A program made the translations under genes and the position numbers. Source: Natrinema ejinorense (GTDB taxonomy: Archaea; Halobacteriota; Halobacteria; Halobacteriales; Natrialbaceae). From it: DNA of 64,000 nucleotides. The notes beneath the pieces are model-generated. The model had not been told where the DNA came from and searched no databases. It saw only the letters and a program-made list of their open reading frames with translations. Shown here piece by piece: positions 9,261 to 17,867 of this stretch; position 1 is the stretch's first letter, and each line of letters begins with the position of its first letter. Location of the stretch: the NCBI RefSeq assembly GCF_002494345.1, contig NZ_NXNI01000001.1:3162001-3226000 (forward strand), written 5' to 3'.

Positions 9261-10673
9261 TTAGTTAGGTCCGGCGTGGTCCGGCGGGCCGCCGCCGTTT
9301 CCGTTGTTGCCGTTGTTTCCGTCGTCATCGTCGTCATCGTCGGCCTCGTCGTCGTCTTCCTCTGCCTCGTCGTCGTCATCGTCGGCCTCGTCGTCGTCAT
9401 CGTCGGCCTCGTCGTCGTCTTCTTCTGCCTCGTCGTCGTCTTCTTCTGCCTCGTCGTCATCGTCGGCCTCGTCGTCGTCTTCTTCTGCCTCGTCGTCGTC
9501 ATCGTCGGCCTCGTCGTCGTCATCGCTGGGCGGACCAGCGTGGGACGGTGGACCGCGTTCGTCGTCGTCTTCGTCGTCCTCGACATCGTCGCTGTCCTCG
9601 TCGTCATCGCTGGGCGGACCAGCGTGGGACGGTGGACCGCGTTCGTCGTCGTCTTCGTCGTCCTCGACATCGTCGCTGTCCTCGTCGTCATCGCTGGGCG
9701 GACCAGCGTGGGACGGTGGACCGCGTTCGTCATCGTCTTCGTCAGCCTCGTCATCGTCGTCGCTGTCCGTCTCGTTGTCGCTCGTCGAGTCCTCCTCGTC
9801 GGTCACGTTCTCGTCGGAGTCGTCGTCGGTCTCGTTGTCGACGAGATCGTCGTCGGTCTCGTTGTCGACGAGATCGTCGTCGGTCTCGTTGTCGTCATCG
9901 ATCGGCGGGCCGGCGTGATCCGGTGGACCCGCGTGGTCGGGTGCGTTACCCGGGTTGTTCGCAACGACGAAATTCGCGACGGCTATTCCGCGCGGACCGT
10001 CGGATTCGTTGTTGGCATCCTCGACGAACGACGAAACGAGCGAGCCGAAGTTCGACGCGTCGTCGGTCTCGTTGCCGTCGAGTTCGTCGTCGGTCTCGTT
10101 GCCGTCGAGTTCGTCGTCGGTCTCGTTGCCGTCGAGTTCGTCGTCGGTCTCGTTGCCGTCGAGTTCGTCGTCGGTCTCGTTGCCGTCGAGTTCGTCGTCG
10201 GTCTCGTTGCCGTCGAGTTCGTCGTCGGTCTCGTTGCTGTCGGTTTCGTTCCCGTCGAGTTCGCCGTCGGTCTCGTTGCCGTCGGTCTCCTCCTCAGCGA
10301 GCTCCGTTTCCTCGATGGAGTCCTCGTCGATCGTGACTGCCGTATCGGTCACGTTACCGTCGTCGGTCGACGCGGTGATCGTCACGTTGACCGACTCGTT
10401 GGGCGCTGACAGGACGACCGTTCCGTTTTCGTCCGTCGAGTAGCTACCCTCGTCCACGTACGACTCGTTCTCGAACGCGGTTACGTCGACGGTCGCGTTC
10501 TCGATCGCGGTTTCGTTCGTTTCAACCGTGACCACGATCGCGTCGCCATCGTGGTCGAACTCCGTTGTGAGGTCGCCGTCGCCCGTCTGCGCCGCCACTG
10601 TTCCCAGTGGCGCGAGCGCGGACAGGACCATCGCGGCAACCAGTGCCATTGCGAGCAGTCGGTGATGCTTCAT
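9261..10673 (-). CDS. Secreted acidic repeat protein
   Basis: The start was chosen at 10673, where a Sec-type signal peptide begins (MKHHRLLAMALVAAMVLSAL, cleavage near VAAQ); a TATA-like box lies about 29 bp upstream. The mature protein has an Ig-like segment of about 100 residues (EFDHDGDAIVVTVETNETAI) and then extreme low complexity: six ELDGNETDD repeats containing the NxT sequon, blocks with GPPSHAGPPSDDDEDSDD, and long Asp/Glu runs. It ends in GGGPPDHAGPN with no membrane anchor. Function is unknown; an N-glycosylated surface or matrix polyanion that could bind cations is a reasonable inference. The opposite strand is open for long stretches only because of the repeats. Confidence 0.75.
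   Translation of the reverse strand: MKHHRLLAMALVAAMVLSALAPLGTVAAQTGDGDLTTEFDHDGDAIVVTVETNETAIENATVDVTAFENESYVDEGSYSTDENGTVVLSAPNESVNVTITASTDDGNVTDTAVTIDEDSIEETELAEEETDGNETDGELDGNETDSNETDDELDGNETDDELDGNETDDELDGNETDDELDGNETDDELDGNETDDELDGNETDDASNFGSLVSSFVEDANNESDGPRGIAVANFVVANNPGNAPDHAGPPDHAGPPIDDDNETDDDLVDNETDDDLVDNETDDDSDENVTDEEDSTSDNETDSDDDDEADEDDDERGPPSHAGPPSDDDEDSDDVEDDEDDDERGPPSHAGPPSDDDEDSDDVEDDEDDDERGPPSHAGPPSDDDDEADDDDDEAEEDDDEADDDDEAEEDDDEAEEDDDEADDDDDEADDDDDEAEEDDDEADDDDDDDGNNGNNGNGGGPPDHAGPN
9521..9740 (-). repeat. 84-bp tandem coding repeat
   Basis: The unit begins near 9521, 9605 and 9689, a period of exactly 84 bp (28 codons), the last copy being partial. Each unit encodes ERGPPSHAGPPSDDD followed by an acidic tail. 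The copies are almost identical in nucleotides, so they probably expanded recently by slippage or unequal recombination. Confidence 0.85.
10059..10247 (-). repeat. 27-bp tandem coding repeat with N-glycosylation sequons
   Basis: Six nearly perfect 27-bp units start at 10059, 10086, 10113, 10140, 10167 and 10194, with a seventh diverged unit from 10221. Each encodes nine residues with GNETDD, so every unit carries one N-x-T glycosylation site. Confidence 0.9.
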
Positions 10674-10696
10674 CCGGTCGAGACATTCACGGAATC

Positions 10697-10706
10697 TTGA
10701 ATAAAC
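10697..10706 (-). promoter_or_regulatory. TATA-like box of the acidic secreted protein gene
   Basis: Read on the minus strand this is GTTTATTCAA, centred about 29 bp before the ATG at 10673. The spacing fits a haloarchaeal promoter giving a leaderless or near-leaderless transcript, and supports the downstream start choice. Confidence 0.5.
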
Positions 10707-10827
10707 CCCCACGGATGTTCTCGCCGTTCGCGCCACCACAAAACGCTTCGAGAATAGTTTAAAGCGTTTATCGACGGTTCTGAGTGTTTATATCTTCGGT
10801 TGATCGATCGTTCAGAACGGTGCCTGT

Positions 10828-12126
10828 TCAGGTGTCAACCCGTTCGACCAACGACGTCGCCGCCTCGAGCGCTCGCTCCCGAACCGCCGCTTCCTCGAGC
10901 GTCAGCACCTCGCGGTCGCGCATGAGCACCTGCCCGTCGCAGACAGTGTGGCGGACGTCGGCCGCTGTAGCCGCGTACGCGAGGTGACTCACGAGGTCGT
11001 GACGCGGCGTCAGGTGGGGTGCCTCGAGGTCGATCACCGCGAGATCGGCCGGCGCTCCCGCCTCGAGGCGACCGGACGCGAGGCCGATCGCGTCGGCGCT
11101 CCCCCGGGTCACCATGTCGACGGTCGCCTCGGCGGAGACTGCACTCGCATCGTCGGCGGCGAGTTTCCCGAGCATGGCCGCGTCGCGGGCCTCGTCGAGC
11201 ATCGAGAGGTCGTTGTTCGAGGCCGCGCCGTCGGTCCCGAGGCCGACGGTGACGCCCGCGTCGAGCATCCGTTGAACGGGAGCCATCCCGCTTCCCAGTT
11301 TCATGTTCGAGGCCGGGCAGTGGATCACGCCGGTCCCGGCCTCGGCGAGGAGTTCGATCTCCCGGTCATCGACGTGGACGCCGTGAGCGATGAAGTCCTC
11401 GGGCTCGAGCATCCCCCGATCGGCGGCGTACTCGAGGGGTCGCTGGCCGTGTTCCTCGACGATCGGCGCGACCTCGTTTTCGGTCTCGTTGGCGTGATAG
11501 TGGATCGGAACGCCCGCCTCTCGCGCTTTGGGAACGAACTCCTCGAGATACTCGCTCCCGACGGTCGTCAACGAGTGGGGTTTGAACGCCGTCGAGATCC
11601 GGCCATCGGCCGCGCCGTCGTACTCGCGGGCGATCTCGAGGCTCGTGTTCGCGTCCTCGCGGGCGACCTCGTCGTCCTTCCCGACGGTGACGATGCCGTG
11701 GCCGAGCCGTGCCCGGATGCCGGCCGTCTCGACCGCGTCGGCGACCTCGGGCACGTGGAAGTACATGTCCGCAACGGCGGTCGTCCCCGACTTGATCAAC
11801 TCGAGCAGGCCCAGTTGGGCACCCGCGTGGACGTCGTCGGCCGTTAGTTCCCCCTCCGCCGGCCAGATGTCCTCCTGGAGCCACGCCTCGAGGGGTTTGT
11901 CGTCGGCGTACCCCCGCAGGAGCGTCATGGCGACGTGACAGTGGCCGTTGACGAACCCCGGCATCACGAGCGAGTTCGCGGCCTCGAGCGTCTCGTCGGC
12001 GTCGTCCGCGAGGTCGGGCCCGATCTCGCGGATCTCGCCGGCGTCCTGGTCGACCAGTACGTCCGCAGCCGTCACCGTCAGGTCAGGTCGGAGGACCTGC
12101 CCGCCAGTGATCGCAAGCGTGGTCAT
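10828..12126 (-). CDS. 5'-methylthioadenosine/S-adenosylhomocysteine deaminase-like amidohydrolase
   Basis: A 432-residue member of the metallo-dependent amidohydrolase family. Metal and substrate motifs are in place: GHCHVAMTLLRGYADD (residues about 63-78), the second site HYHANETENE, IAHGVHVDD, and the catalytic Asp in GLGTDGAASNNDLSML. This set is typical of MTA/SAH deaminases, which convert SAH, MTA or adenosine to the inosyl derivative. Together with ahcY 1.8 kb downstream it suggests SAH can be cleared by hydrolysis or deamination. I prefer the ATG at 12126 over the GTG two codons upstream. Confidence 0.88.
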   Translation of the reverse strand: MTTLAITGGQVLRPDLTVTAADVLVDQDAGEIREIGPDLADDADETLEAANSLVMPGFVNGHCHVAMTLLRGYADDKPLEAWLQEDIWPAEGELTADDVHAGAQLGLLELIKSGTTAVADMYFHVPEVADAVETAGIRARLGHGIVTVGKDDEVAREDANTSLEIAREYDGAADGRISTAFKPHSLTTVGSEYLEEFVPKAREAGVPIHYHANETENEVAPIVEEHGQRPLEYAADRGMLEPEDFIAHGVHVDDREIELLAEAGTGVIHCPASNMKLGSGMAPVQRMLDAGVTVGLGTDGAASNNDLSMLDEARDAAMLGKLAADDASAVSAEATVDMVTRGSADAIGLASGRLEAGAPADLAVIDLEAPHLTPRHDLVSHLAYAATAADVRHTVCDGQVLMRDREVLTLEEAAVRERALEAATSLVERVDT

Positions 12127-12243
12127 TGGCACACAGTTCTCGTCGGGCGGCCTTATGGTGTCGATTCACCGGCGGGCGAGGCGGATGCCACGGGTCGTGA
12201 CTCGAGGGAGTTCACCGGGAAGTGTGCCGAGACGAGTCACCGG

Positions 12244-12251
12244 ATTTATAT
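12244..12251 (+). promoter_or_regulatory. TATA box of the SpoIIM-like gene
   Basis: The sequence ATTTATAT is centred about 26 bp before the ATG at 12274, the usual distance for a leaderless haloarchaeal transcript. It also argues against the longer reading frame starting at 11935. Confidence 0.6.
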
Positions 12252-12273
12252 CTTCTGTCGGAGACGTATCCGT

Positions 12274-12948
12274 ATGGACTCAGGGTTAGAGCGCGAGAGG
12301 AAGCGCCGCGAGGGAGGGTATCCACCCCACGCCGCCCTCGCAGACGCCTGGAGCGAGCACAGGCGGTACGTCGGGTTCGCTGCCGGCCTGTTCGCGTTCG
12401 GGATCGTGATCGGCGTCGTCCTCATGCTCGCCGGCTACAACCTGCTCGAGATCATCCAAGAGCTGGTCGGGGAGCCGCTCTTCCCGGATATCAGCGGTCA
12501 GAGCCGGCTCGAGCTGGCGCAATTCTTGCTCGTGAACAACACCCGTGCGTTCCTGCTGTCGATTCTGGGCGTGGTGACGCTTGGCCTCCTGACGGTCTGG
12601 GCGATGGTGTTCAACGGGGTCATCGTCGGAAATATCGGCGCGTTCATCACCAGGGACGTTGGCCTCGATTACATCCTCGTCGGGTTGCTCCCCCACGGAA
12701 TCTTCGAACTGCCGGCCCTCTTCATCGCCGCCGGCGTCGGGTTCCGGTTGCTGTATCGGTTCGGCCAGCGGATTCGCGGCAGCCGAAACGCGGTCTTCAC
12801 GAAGCCCTACCTCTACCGGACCGGGATCCTCGTTCTCGTCGGCTGGCTGCTGCTGGTCGTAGCCGCCTTCGTCGAAGCCTTCGTCACGCCCGCGCTGCTC
12901 GAGGCCCTGTTCGCCGAACGGCTCGAGGGGATGAGCGCAGCCACCTGA
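12274..12948 (+). CDS. SpoIIM/DUF95-like integral membrane protein
   Basis: A 224-residue protein with a short charged N-terminus and about five membrane helices. The segment FLLVNNTRAFLLSILGVVT followed by FNGVIVGNIGAF and LLPHGIFELPALFIAAGVG is the signature of the stage II sporulation protein M (DUF95) family, present in many non-sporulating archaea. The molecular function in archaea is not known. The frame is open for a further 340 bp upstream, but that region overlaps the deaminase gene on the other strand and lacks coding character. Confidence 0.85.
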   Translation: MDSGLERERKRREGGYPPHAALADAWSEHRRYVGFAAGLFAFGIVIGVVLMLAGYNLLEIIQELVGEPLFPDISGQSRLELAQFLLVNNTRAFLLSILGVVTLGLLTVWAMVFNGVIVGNIGAFITRDVGLDYILVGLLPHGIFELPALFIAAGVGFRLLYRFGQRIRGSRNAVFTKPYLYRTGILVLVGWLLLVVAAFVEAFVTPALLEALFAERLEGMSAAT

Positions 12949-12964
12949 CCACCACCCTATACTA

Positions 12965-13034
12965 GCACCTGAAAGTCATTGCATACCCGATCGCACGGCA
13001 GCGTTGCGATCAGTGTGTAAATCGTTTCAGGTGC
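12965..13034. repeat. 70-bp intergenic element with terminal inverted repeats
   Basis: Perfect 10-bp inverted ends (GCACCTGAAA at 12965-12974, TTTCAGGTGC at 13025-13034) enclose an inner dyad GATCGC/GCGATC. The inside 56 bp (12975-13030) match 31991-32046 at 49 of 56 positions. Equal length and intergenic placement suggest a small mobile or regulatory element. Confidence 0.7.
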
Positions 13035-13145
13035 GACGATAGCCAGCAGCGACTCCGACAGTTTCGACCAGTTTGCGAATCTGAACGGTTGTGAACGGAT
13101 CCAATCGTCACCCCCTTTTTCTATGCTGACTGACCGTCACGGAAC

Positions 13146-14069
13146 ATGAACGGACGGACGATCCAGTTACTACTCGTTGCAGCCCTCGTCGCGCTCGCCG
13201 GTTGTACCGGCGGTATGGGCGGCGACCTGACGAACGGTTCGACGACCGACGATTCTTCCATCACGGACTCGAGCGACGGCGCGGGAACGGCCGCGTTCTA
13301 CGTCAGCGACGAGCCGAACGCGATCGACGACTTCGAGCACCTCAACGTGACGATTACGAAGGTCGGATTCAAGAAGGCTGGCGATGGAGGCGACGGTGAC
13401 TCGGACGAGTCCGACGAAGACGACACGAACGAGTCCGACGAGGAAACGAACGAGGAGACTGATGGCAACGAAACGGACGAGGAAGACGGCGAAGAGACGA
13501 ACGAAAAAGAAGGCGAAGAGGGTGAGGGAGACGGCGACGCAGAGGACGAAGGATGGATCGAACACGACGTCGACGATCGCACGGTCGATCTCACCGAGCT
13601 AAAAGGCGCGAACGCGTCCATGATCGACGAGTTCGAGTTGCCGGCCGGCGACTACGAGAAGGTCTTCATCTACGTCGGCGACACCGAGGGCGTTCTGACC
13701 GACGGGACAGAGACAAGAGTGAAACTGCCGAGTAACAAGCTCCAGCTCAACTCGAAATTCACTGTCGGTGACGGCGAGCGGGTCGACTTCGTCTACGACG
13801 TTGCACCCCACAAGGCCGGCAAAAGCGGGAAGTACATCCTCAAGCCGGTGATCAGCCAGAGCGGAACGGGCGACAAGGTCGAGATCAACGATATCGACGA
13901 GGAGGATGAGGCGGACGACGAGAAAGAAGACGAGATAGAGGGCGACGAAGAAACCGAAGCAGAAGACGACGAAACGGGAGACGAAGAGGCAGAACAGACG
14001 GAAAACGAACAGCAGACCAACGAGACTGACGGGAACGAAACTACTGCGGAGATGGCTCTTCCCCGATAG
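13146..14069 (+). CDS. DUF4382 domain lipoprotein
   Basis: The 307-residue protein begins with a lipoprotein signal (LLLVAALVALAGC, lipobox Cys at residue 20). A DUF4382-type beta domain follows (AFYVSDEPNAIDDFEHLNVT, then FELPAGDYEKVFIYVGDTEG and LKPVISQSG), split by an acidic insert of about 50 Asp/Glu/Asn/Thr residues near residues 80-133. A second acidic tail of about 65 residues contains NET sequons. DUF4382 proteins are surface lipoproteins of unknown function. The acidic insert inside the domain is probably a surface loop adapted to high salt. Confidence 0.85.
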   Translation: MNGRTIQLLLVAALVALAGCTGGMGGDLTNGSTTDDSSITDSSDGAGTAAFYVSDEPNAIDDFEHLNVTITKVGFKKAGDGGDGDSDESDEDDTNESDEETNEETDGNETDEEDGEETNEKEGEEGEGDGDAEDEGWIEHDVDDRTVDLTELKGANASMIDEFELPAGDYEKVFIYVGDTEGVLTDGTETRVKLPSNKLQLNSKFTVGDGERVDFVYDVAPHKAGKSGKYILKPVISQSGTGDKVEINDIDEEDEADDEKEDEIEGDEETEAEDDETGDEEAEQTENEQQTNETDGNETTAEMALPR

Positions 14070-14154
14070 TATCGGTTCGATAGATTCGACGCCACACGAG
14101 AACGTTATTTTCTGAACGAGTCACCGATCACCGAACCCTGCCGACACGCGCCGA

Positions 14155-16746
14155 TCAGCGCCGGAGCCGACCGAACAGTTCGTAGTCGTGATCCGGCGTG
14201 TACCGACGGAACAGCAGGCTGTTCGAGAGCACCGAAACCGACGATAGTGCCATCGCGCCCGCCGCGAGCACCGGCTGGAGCAAGCCAAGCGAGGCCAGCG
14301 GAATCAGCGTCGTATTGTAGCCAAGCGCCCAGACGAGGTTCTGCTTGATCTTCGCCAGCGTGGCCTCGGAGATCCGGATCGCCTTCACCACGTCGAGCGG
14401 ATCGTCGCGCATCAGGGTCACGTCGGCGGCCTCGATGGCCACGTCCGTCCCGGAGCCGATCGCCGTGCCGACGTGTGCGACGGCCAGCGCCGGCGCGTCG
14501 TTGACGCCGTCGCCGACCATCATCGCCTTGCGGCCCGTCGACTGAATGTCCTCGACGGCGTCGGCCTTGTCTTCGGGGAGAACGCCCGCCCGGACGTCGT
14601 TCGGATCGATTCCGACCCGTTCGGCGACGGCGCGGGCCGTCCGCTCGTTGTCGCCGGTGATCAGCATGACGTCGAGATCGCGTTCCTGCAGGGCCGCGAC
14701 CGCCTCGGCAGAACTCTCTTTGACCGTGTCGGCGTCCGCGACCACGCCCGCGACCGCGCCGTCGACCGCGACCAGCATCGCCGTCTTGCCCTCGCGCTCG
14801 AGACGTTCCATCTCGCTCTCGGCCGGCGCGGCATCGACGCCCGCGCCCTCGAGCAACCGCCGGTTGCCGACCAGCACCGCGCGGCCTGCGACGGTCGCCC
14901 GGACGCCCTGTCCGGGGACGTTCTCGAAGTCGTCGGGGTCGGTAAGCTCGAGGCCCCGTTCCTCGGCACCCGCGACGATCGCCTGGGCGAGGGGGTGTTC
15001 GCTGTTGCGCTCGGCGCTGGCGGCCAGGCGAAGCACTGCGTCCTGGTCGAGCGATTCGCGAATCGCCAGCGCACCCCCATCGGCAGCCGCGTTACCACCG
15101 TCCGCCGCGGCCGGCTCGCCCTCGAGCGCGACGACGTCGGTCAGCGTCATCTCGCCGGTCGTCAGGGTGCCGGTCTTGTCGAAGACGACGGTGTCGACAT
15201 CCTTCGCGCGCTCCAGCACGTCGCCGCCCTTGAACAGGACGCCGTTTTGCGCGCCGAGAGTACTGCCGACCATCGTCGCGGCGGGCGTCGCCAGCCCGAG
15301 CGCGCAGGGACAGGCGATGAGGACTGCGGACGCGAAGACGACGACGGCGAACTCGAACGTCGAGAGGGCGGCCGGGCCGCCGCCGACCAGTCCCCACAGC
15401 GGGAGCGCGCCGACGACGCCGGCCAGCGCGTCGGAAAAGAGGAACCAGACGAGCGCCCAGAACGCCGCGTTCAGGATGACCGCGGGGACGAAGTACGCCG
15501 AGATGCGGTCCGCGAGGTTCTGGATCTCCGGCTGCCGTGACTGGGCTTCCTTGACCGTCTGGACGATCCCCTGCAGTGCCGTGTCCTCGCCGACCTTGGT
15601 CGCCTCGACGACCAGCACGCCGTTCTCGTTGATCGTCGAGCCGATCACCTCGTCGCCGCCCTCCTTCTCGACGGGGACGGACTCGCCGGTCACCATCGAC
15701 TCGTCGACCGCGGACTGGCCGTCCACGACGACGCCGTCAGTCGGGATTTTCTCGCCCGGCCGGACCTTCATCCGGTCGCCGACCGCGACGTCCTCGAGTG
15801 GAACCTCCTCCTCGGTACCGTCCTCGTCGACCAGCGTCGCCGTCTCGGCCTCCATCTCGAGGAGCTTTCGCAGGGCGTCGCCGGCCTGCCCCTTCGAACG
15901 GGCCTCGAGGTAGTTGCCCAGCGTGATGAACACGAGGATCAGAGCGGCGGTATCGAAGTAAACGTCTCCCGCGATCACGTTCAGCAAGACGACGAGGCTG
16001 TAGACGTACGCCGTCGAGGAGCCAAGCGCGATCAGGACGTCCATATTGGCGGTCCGGTTTTTGACGAGTGCAGTGTAGGAGTTCGCGAGGAACTCCCGGC
16101 CGAGCACGACGTAGACGGGCGTGGCGAGCAGGAACTCGACCCAGCCGAACCTGACGCCGAAGACTTCCTCGGGCACGTACGCGCCCCCGAGTAGGAACTT
16201 ATCGGCGAGGAAGAACAGGAACGGGGCCGACAGGACGGCACCGAAGATCGTCAGCCGGAGTTGCTTGCGGATTTCGGCCTGCCGGGCCGCGTCGCGACGG
16301 TCCTGGTCCGATTCCTCGCCGCCGTCGTCGCGGACGGGCGTGTAGCCGGCCCCCTCGATCGCATCGTAGAGCGACTCGAGCGAGACGGCTCCGGGATTGT
16401 ACGCGACGCTTGCCTCGTCGGTCGCGTAGTTGACCTCCGCGTCGATGACGCCCGGCACGGACTCCAGTGCCGACTCGTTCGTCTCGGCGCAGTTCGCACA
16501 GGTCATGTCCGTGATCCCGATCGAGCGACTCGCGCGGTCGGCGCTGTAGCCGGCGTCCTCGATCGTGTCGTAGATCTCGGCGAGCGACACCACCTCGGGG
16601 TCGTACTCGACCGTCCCCTCGTCGGTGGCGAAGTTGGCGCTCGCCTCCGTCACGCCGTCGAGGGACTCCAGGGCATCACTGATCGTCTGCGAGCAGTTCG
16701 CACAGCTCATGCCCCGAATGTCCAGCCGTGCAGTTCGGGTACTCAT
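14155..16746 (-). CDS. copA: Copper-translocating P-type ATPase, CopA type
   Basis: An 863-residue P1B-1 ATPase that exports Cu(I) (or Ag(I)). Two N-terminal heavy-metal-associated domains carry GMSCANC (about 13-19) and DMTCANC (about 80-86). Further motifs are the actuator MVTGESVPV, the membrane ion site [14 protein letters not shown], the phosphorylation site [20 protein letters not shown] in the nucleotide domain and [10 protein letters not shown]. All catalytic residues are present. The CPC motif separates it from the CPH-type pump at 22323. It lies directly downstream of the TRASH regulator gene, both on the minus strand, with 84 bp between them. Confidence 0.95.
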   Translation of the reverse strand: MSTRTARLDIRGMSCANCSQTISDALESLDGVTEASANFATDEGTVEYDPEVVSLAEIYDTIEDAGYSADRASRSIGITDMTCANCAETNESALESVPGVIDAEVNYATDEASVAYNPGAVSLESLYDAIEGAGYTPVRDDGGEESDQDRRDAARQAEIRKQLRLTIFGAVLSAPFLFFLADKFLLGGAYVPEEVFGVRFGWVEFLLATPVYVVLGREFLANSYTALVKNRTANMDVLIALGSSTAYVYSLVVLLNVIAGDVYFDTAALILVFITLGNYLEARSKGQAGDALRKLLEMEAETATLVDEDGTEEEVPLEDVAVGDRMKVRPGEKIPTDGVVVDGQSAVDESMVTGESVPVEKEGGDEVIGSTINENGVLVVEATKVGEDTALQGIVQTVKEAQSRQPEIQNLADRISAYFVPAVILNAAFWALVWFLFSDALAGVVGALPLWGLVGGGPAALSTFEFAVVVFASAVLIACPCALGLATPAATMVGSTLGAQNGVLFKGGDVLERAKDVDTVVFDKTGTLTTGEMTLTDVVALEGEPAAADGGNAAADGGALAIRESLDQDAVLRLAASAERNSEHPLAQAIVAGAEERGLELTDPDDFENVPGQGVRATVAGRAVLVGNRRLLEGAGVDAAPAESEMERLEREGKTAMLVAVDGAVAGVVADADTVKESSAEAVAALQERDLDVMLITGDNERTARAVAERVGIDPNDVRAGVLPEDKADAVEDIQSTGRKAMMVGDGVNDAPALAVAHVGTAIGSGTDVAIEAADVTLMRDDPLDVVKAIRISEATLAKIKQNLVWALGYNTTLIPLASLGLLQPVLAAGAMALSSVSVLSNSLLFRRYTPDHDYELFGRLRR

Positions 16747-16830
16747 TACTGGCTAGTAGGGGCTCCCGTCTTACCCCCTTTACTGGTCACAAGTCAAACC
16801 TCAGCGAGGGTGTTTCTTTGGAATCGAAAC

Positions 16831-17418
16831 TTAGGCACCCTCCTCGAATCGGTCGTATCGGCTCTCGAAGCGACTCTCGCAGGACGGACAGCAGAAGTGG
16901 TACACCTCGCCGTCGATGCGGGTCGATTCGCCCTCGTTGTCGACGGTGTTGCCACACTCCGCGCAGGTGAGCGCGAACGCCGTTCCGTCGAGCGAGGGCG
17001 TCCACTCGGCGTCGTCGACCAGCGTCACGTCGTACTCGACGGTCTCGACGGGAAAGAGCCCCTCGAGCCACTCGTGAACCCGCTGGATCTGCGCGCGAGC
17101 GTAGAACCAGACGTCGCCGTCGGCCGTGACGAACACGTGTTCGACCGCGTCGGCGTCCGCGACGGTCGCTTTACAGTCGTCGACCGTCTCCGCGGGCACA
17201 GTCGCTTGCACGAATATTGGGACGCCCGCCCGGAGCTGCGATTGGTCGACCGCGACAGTAAAGCGCTCGATGATCCCGGTCTCCTCGAGGCGCTCGACGC
17301 GGTCGGAGACCGCCGGTCCGGAGAGGTCGACCGCCTCGGCGATCTCGCTGTACGGTCGCCGCGCGTCGTCGCCCAGCAGTCGCAGGATTTCCATGTCGGT
17401 TTCGTCGAGATCGCGCAT
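16831..17418 (-). CDS. Lrp/AsnC-type HTH regulator with C-terminal TRASH metal-sensing domain
   Basis: A 195-residue protein. Residues 1-60 form an AsnC-type winged helix (ETDMEILRLLGDDARRPYSE), the middle resembles the Lrp ligand domain, and the C-terminal 45 residues are a TRASH domain with Cys pairs (ALTCAECGNT and FCCPSCESRF). TRASH domains bind soft metals; a regulator of this type next to a copper ATPase is known in Halobacterium salinarum. The ATG at 17418 opens the HTH; the longer frame upstream runs into the divergent promoter. It likely controls copA and possibly copZ. Confidence 0.88.
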   Translation of the reverse strand: MRDLDETDMEILRLLGDDARRPYSEIAEAVDLSGPAVSDRVERLEETGIIERFTVAVDQSQLRAGVPIFVQATVPAETVDDCKATVADADAVEHVFVTADGDVWFYARAQIQRVHEWLEGLFPVETVEYDVTLVDDAEWTPSLDGTAFALTCAECGNTVDNEGESTRIDGEVYHFCCPSCESRFESRYDRFEEGA

Positions 17419-17454
17419 GGCGCTCCGTTGCGCCCGACGATCAAAGAATGTGAC

Positions 17455-17488
17455 GGCGGTCACGTTAAAATCCAAAGTGAGCTCCGCC
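17455..17488. promoter_or_regulatory. Imperfect dyad in the regulator-copZ divergent intergenic region
   Basis: GGCGGTCAC and GTGAGCTCCGCC face each other around an AT-rich centre, between the divergent TRASH regulator (start 17418) and the copper chaperone (start 17546). The position suits an operator for metal-dependent autoregulation. The two arms are interrupted by extra bases in the right half. Confidence 0.35.
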
Positions 17489-17545
17489 GTTCCGCTAGCA
17501 TCGAAAGCAGTAACGCACAAAGAACGGGCACCCGTATACTCCCGT

Positions 17546-17743
17546 ATGAGTCAGACCATTACCGTGGAAGGAATGTCCTGTGAACACTGCGAGCAGACCG
17601 TCGGCGACGCACTCGAGGACGTCGCGGGCGTCGAGTCGGTCGAGGTCGACCGCGAGGCGGACCGGGCCACCGTCGAGGGCGACGTGGAGACCCAGACACT
17701 CGTCAGCGCGGTCGACGACGCCGGCTACGACGCGTCGGCATAG
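17546..17743 (+). CDS. copZ: CopZ-like copper chaperone (HMA domain)
   Basis: A 65-residue single heavy-metal-associated domain with ferredoxin-like fold and metal site GMSCEHC (about residues 9-15), ending GYDASA. Stand-alone HMA proteins hand Cu(I) to CopA N-terminal domains, and this one lies divergently from the regulator and close to copA. The gene is preceded by a short divergent promoter region. Base composition matches its neighbours. Confidence 0.93.
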   Translation: MSQTITVEGMSCEHCEQTVGDALEDVAGVESVEVDREADRATVEGDVETQTLVSAVDDAGYDASA

Positions 17744-17867
17744 CGGACACTCGAGCCGCGGGGAAACTCGTATCGCGACGGCCACTGCTGTCCAATCCGT
17801 GGGTCCGGGATCGACGCCGGAACCTGTCGGAAGACCCCCGTTTTACAGCGACTGACTGCCAGCGGCG

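Noticed and set aside
9300-9520. Short tandem GTC/ATC repeats suggesting a CRISPR-like array
   Set aside because: They are 3-bp-phase codon repeats encoding Asp/Glu runs; no regular spacers.
14473-15540. Plus-strand 355-residue frame over copA
   Set aside because: Antisense to a clear P-type ATPase; Arg/Asp-rich, no motifs.
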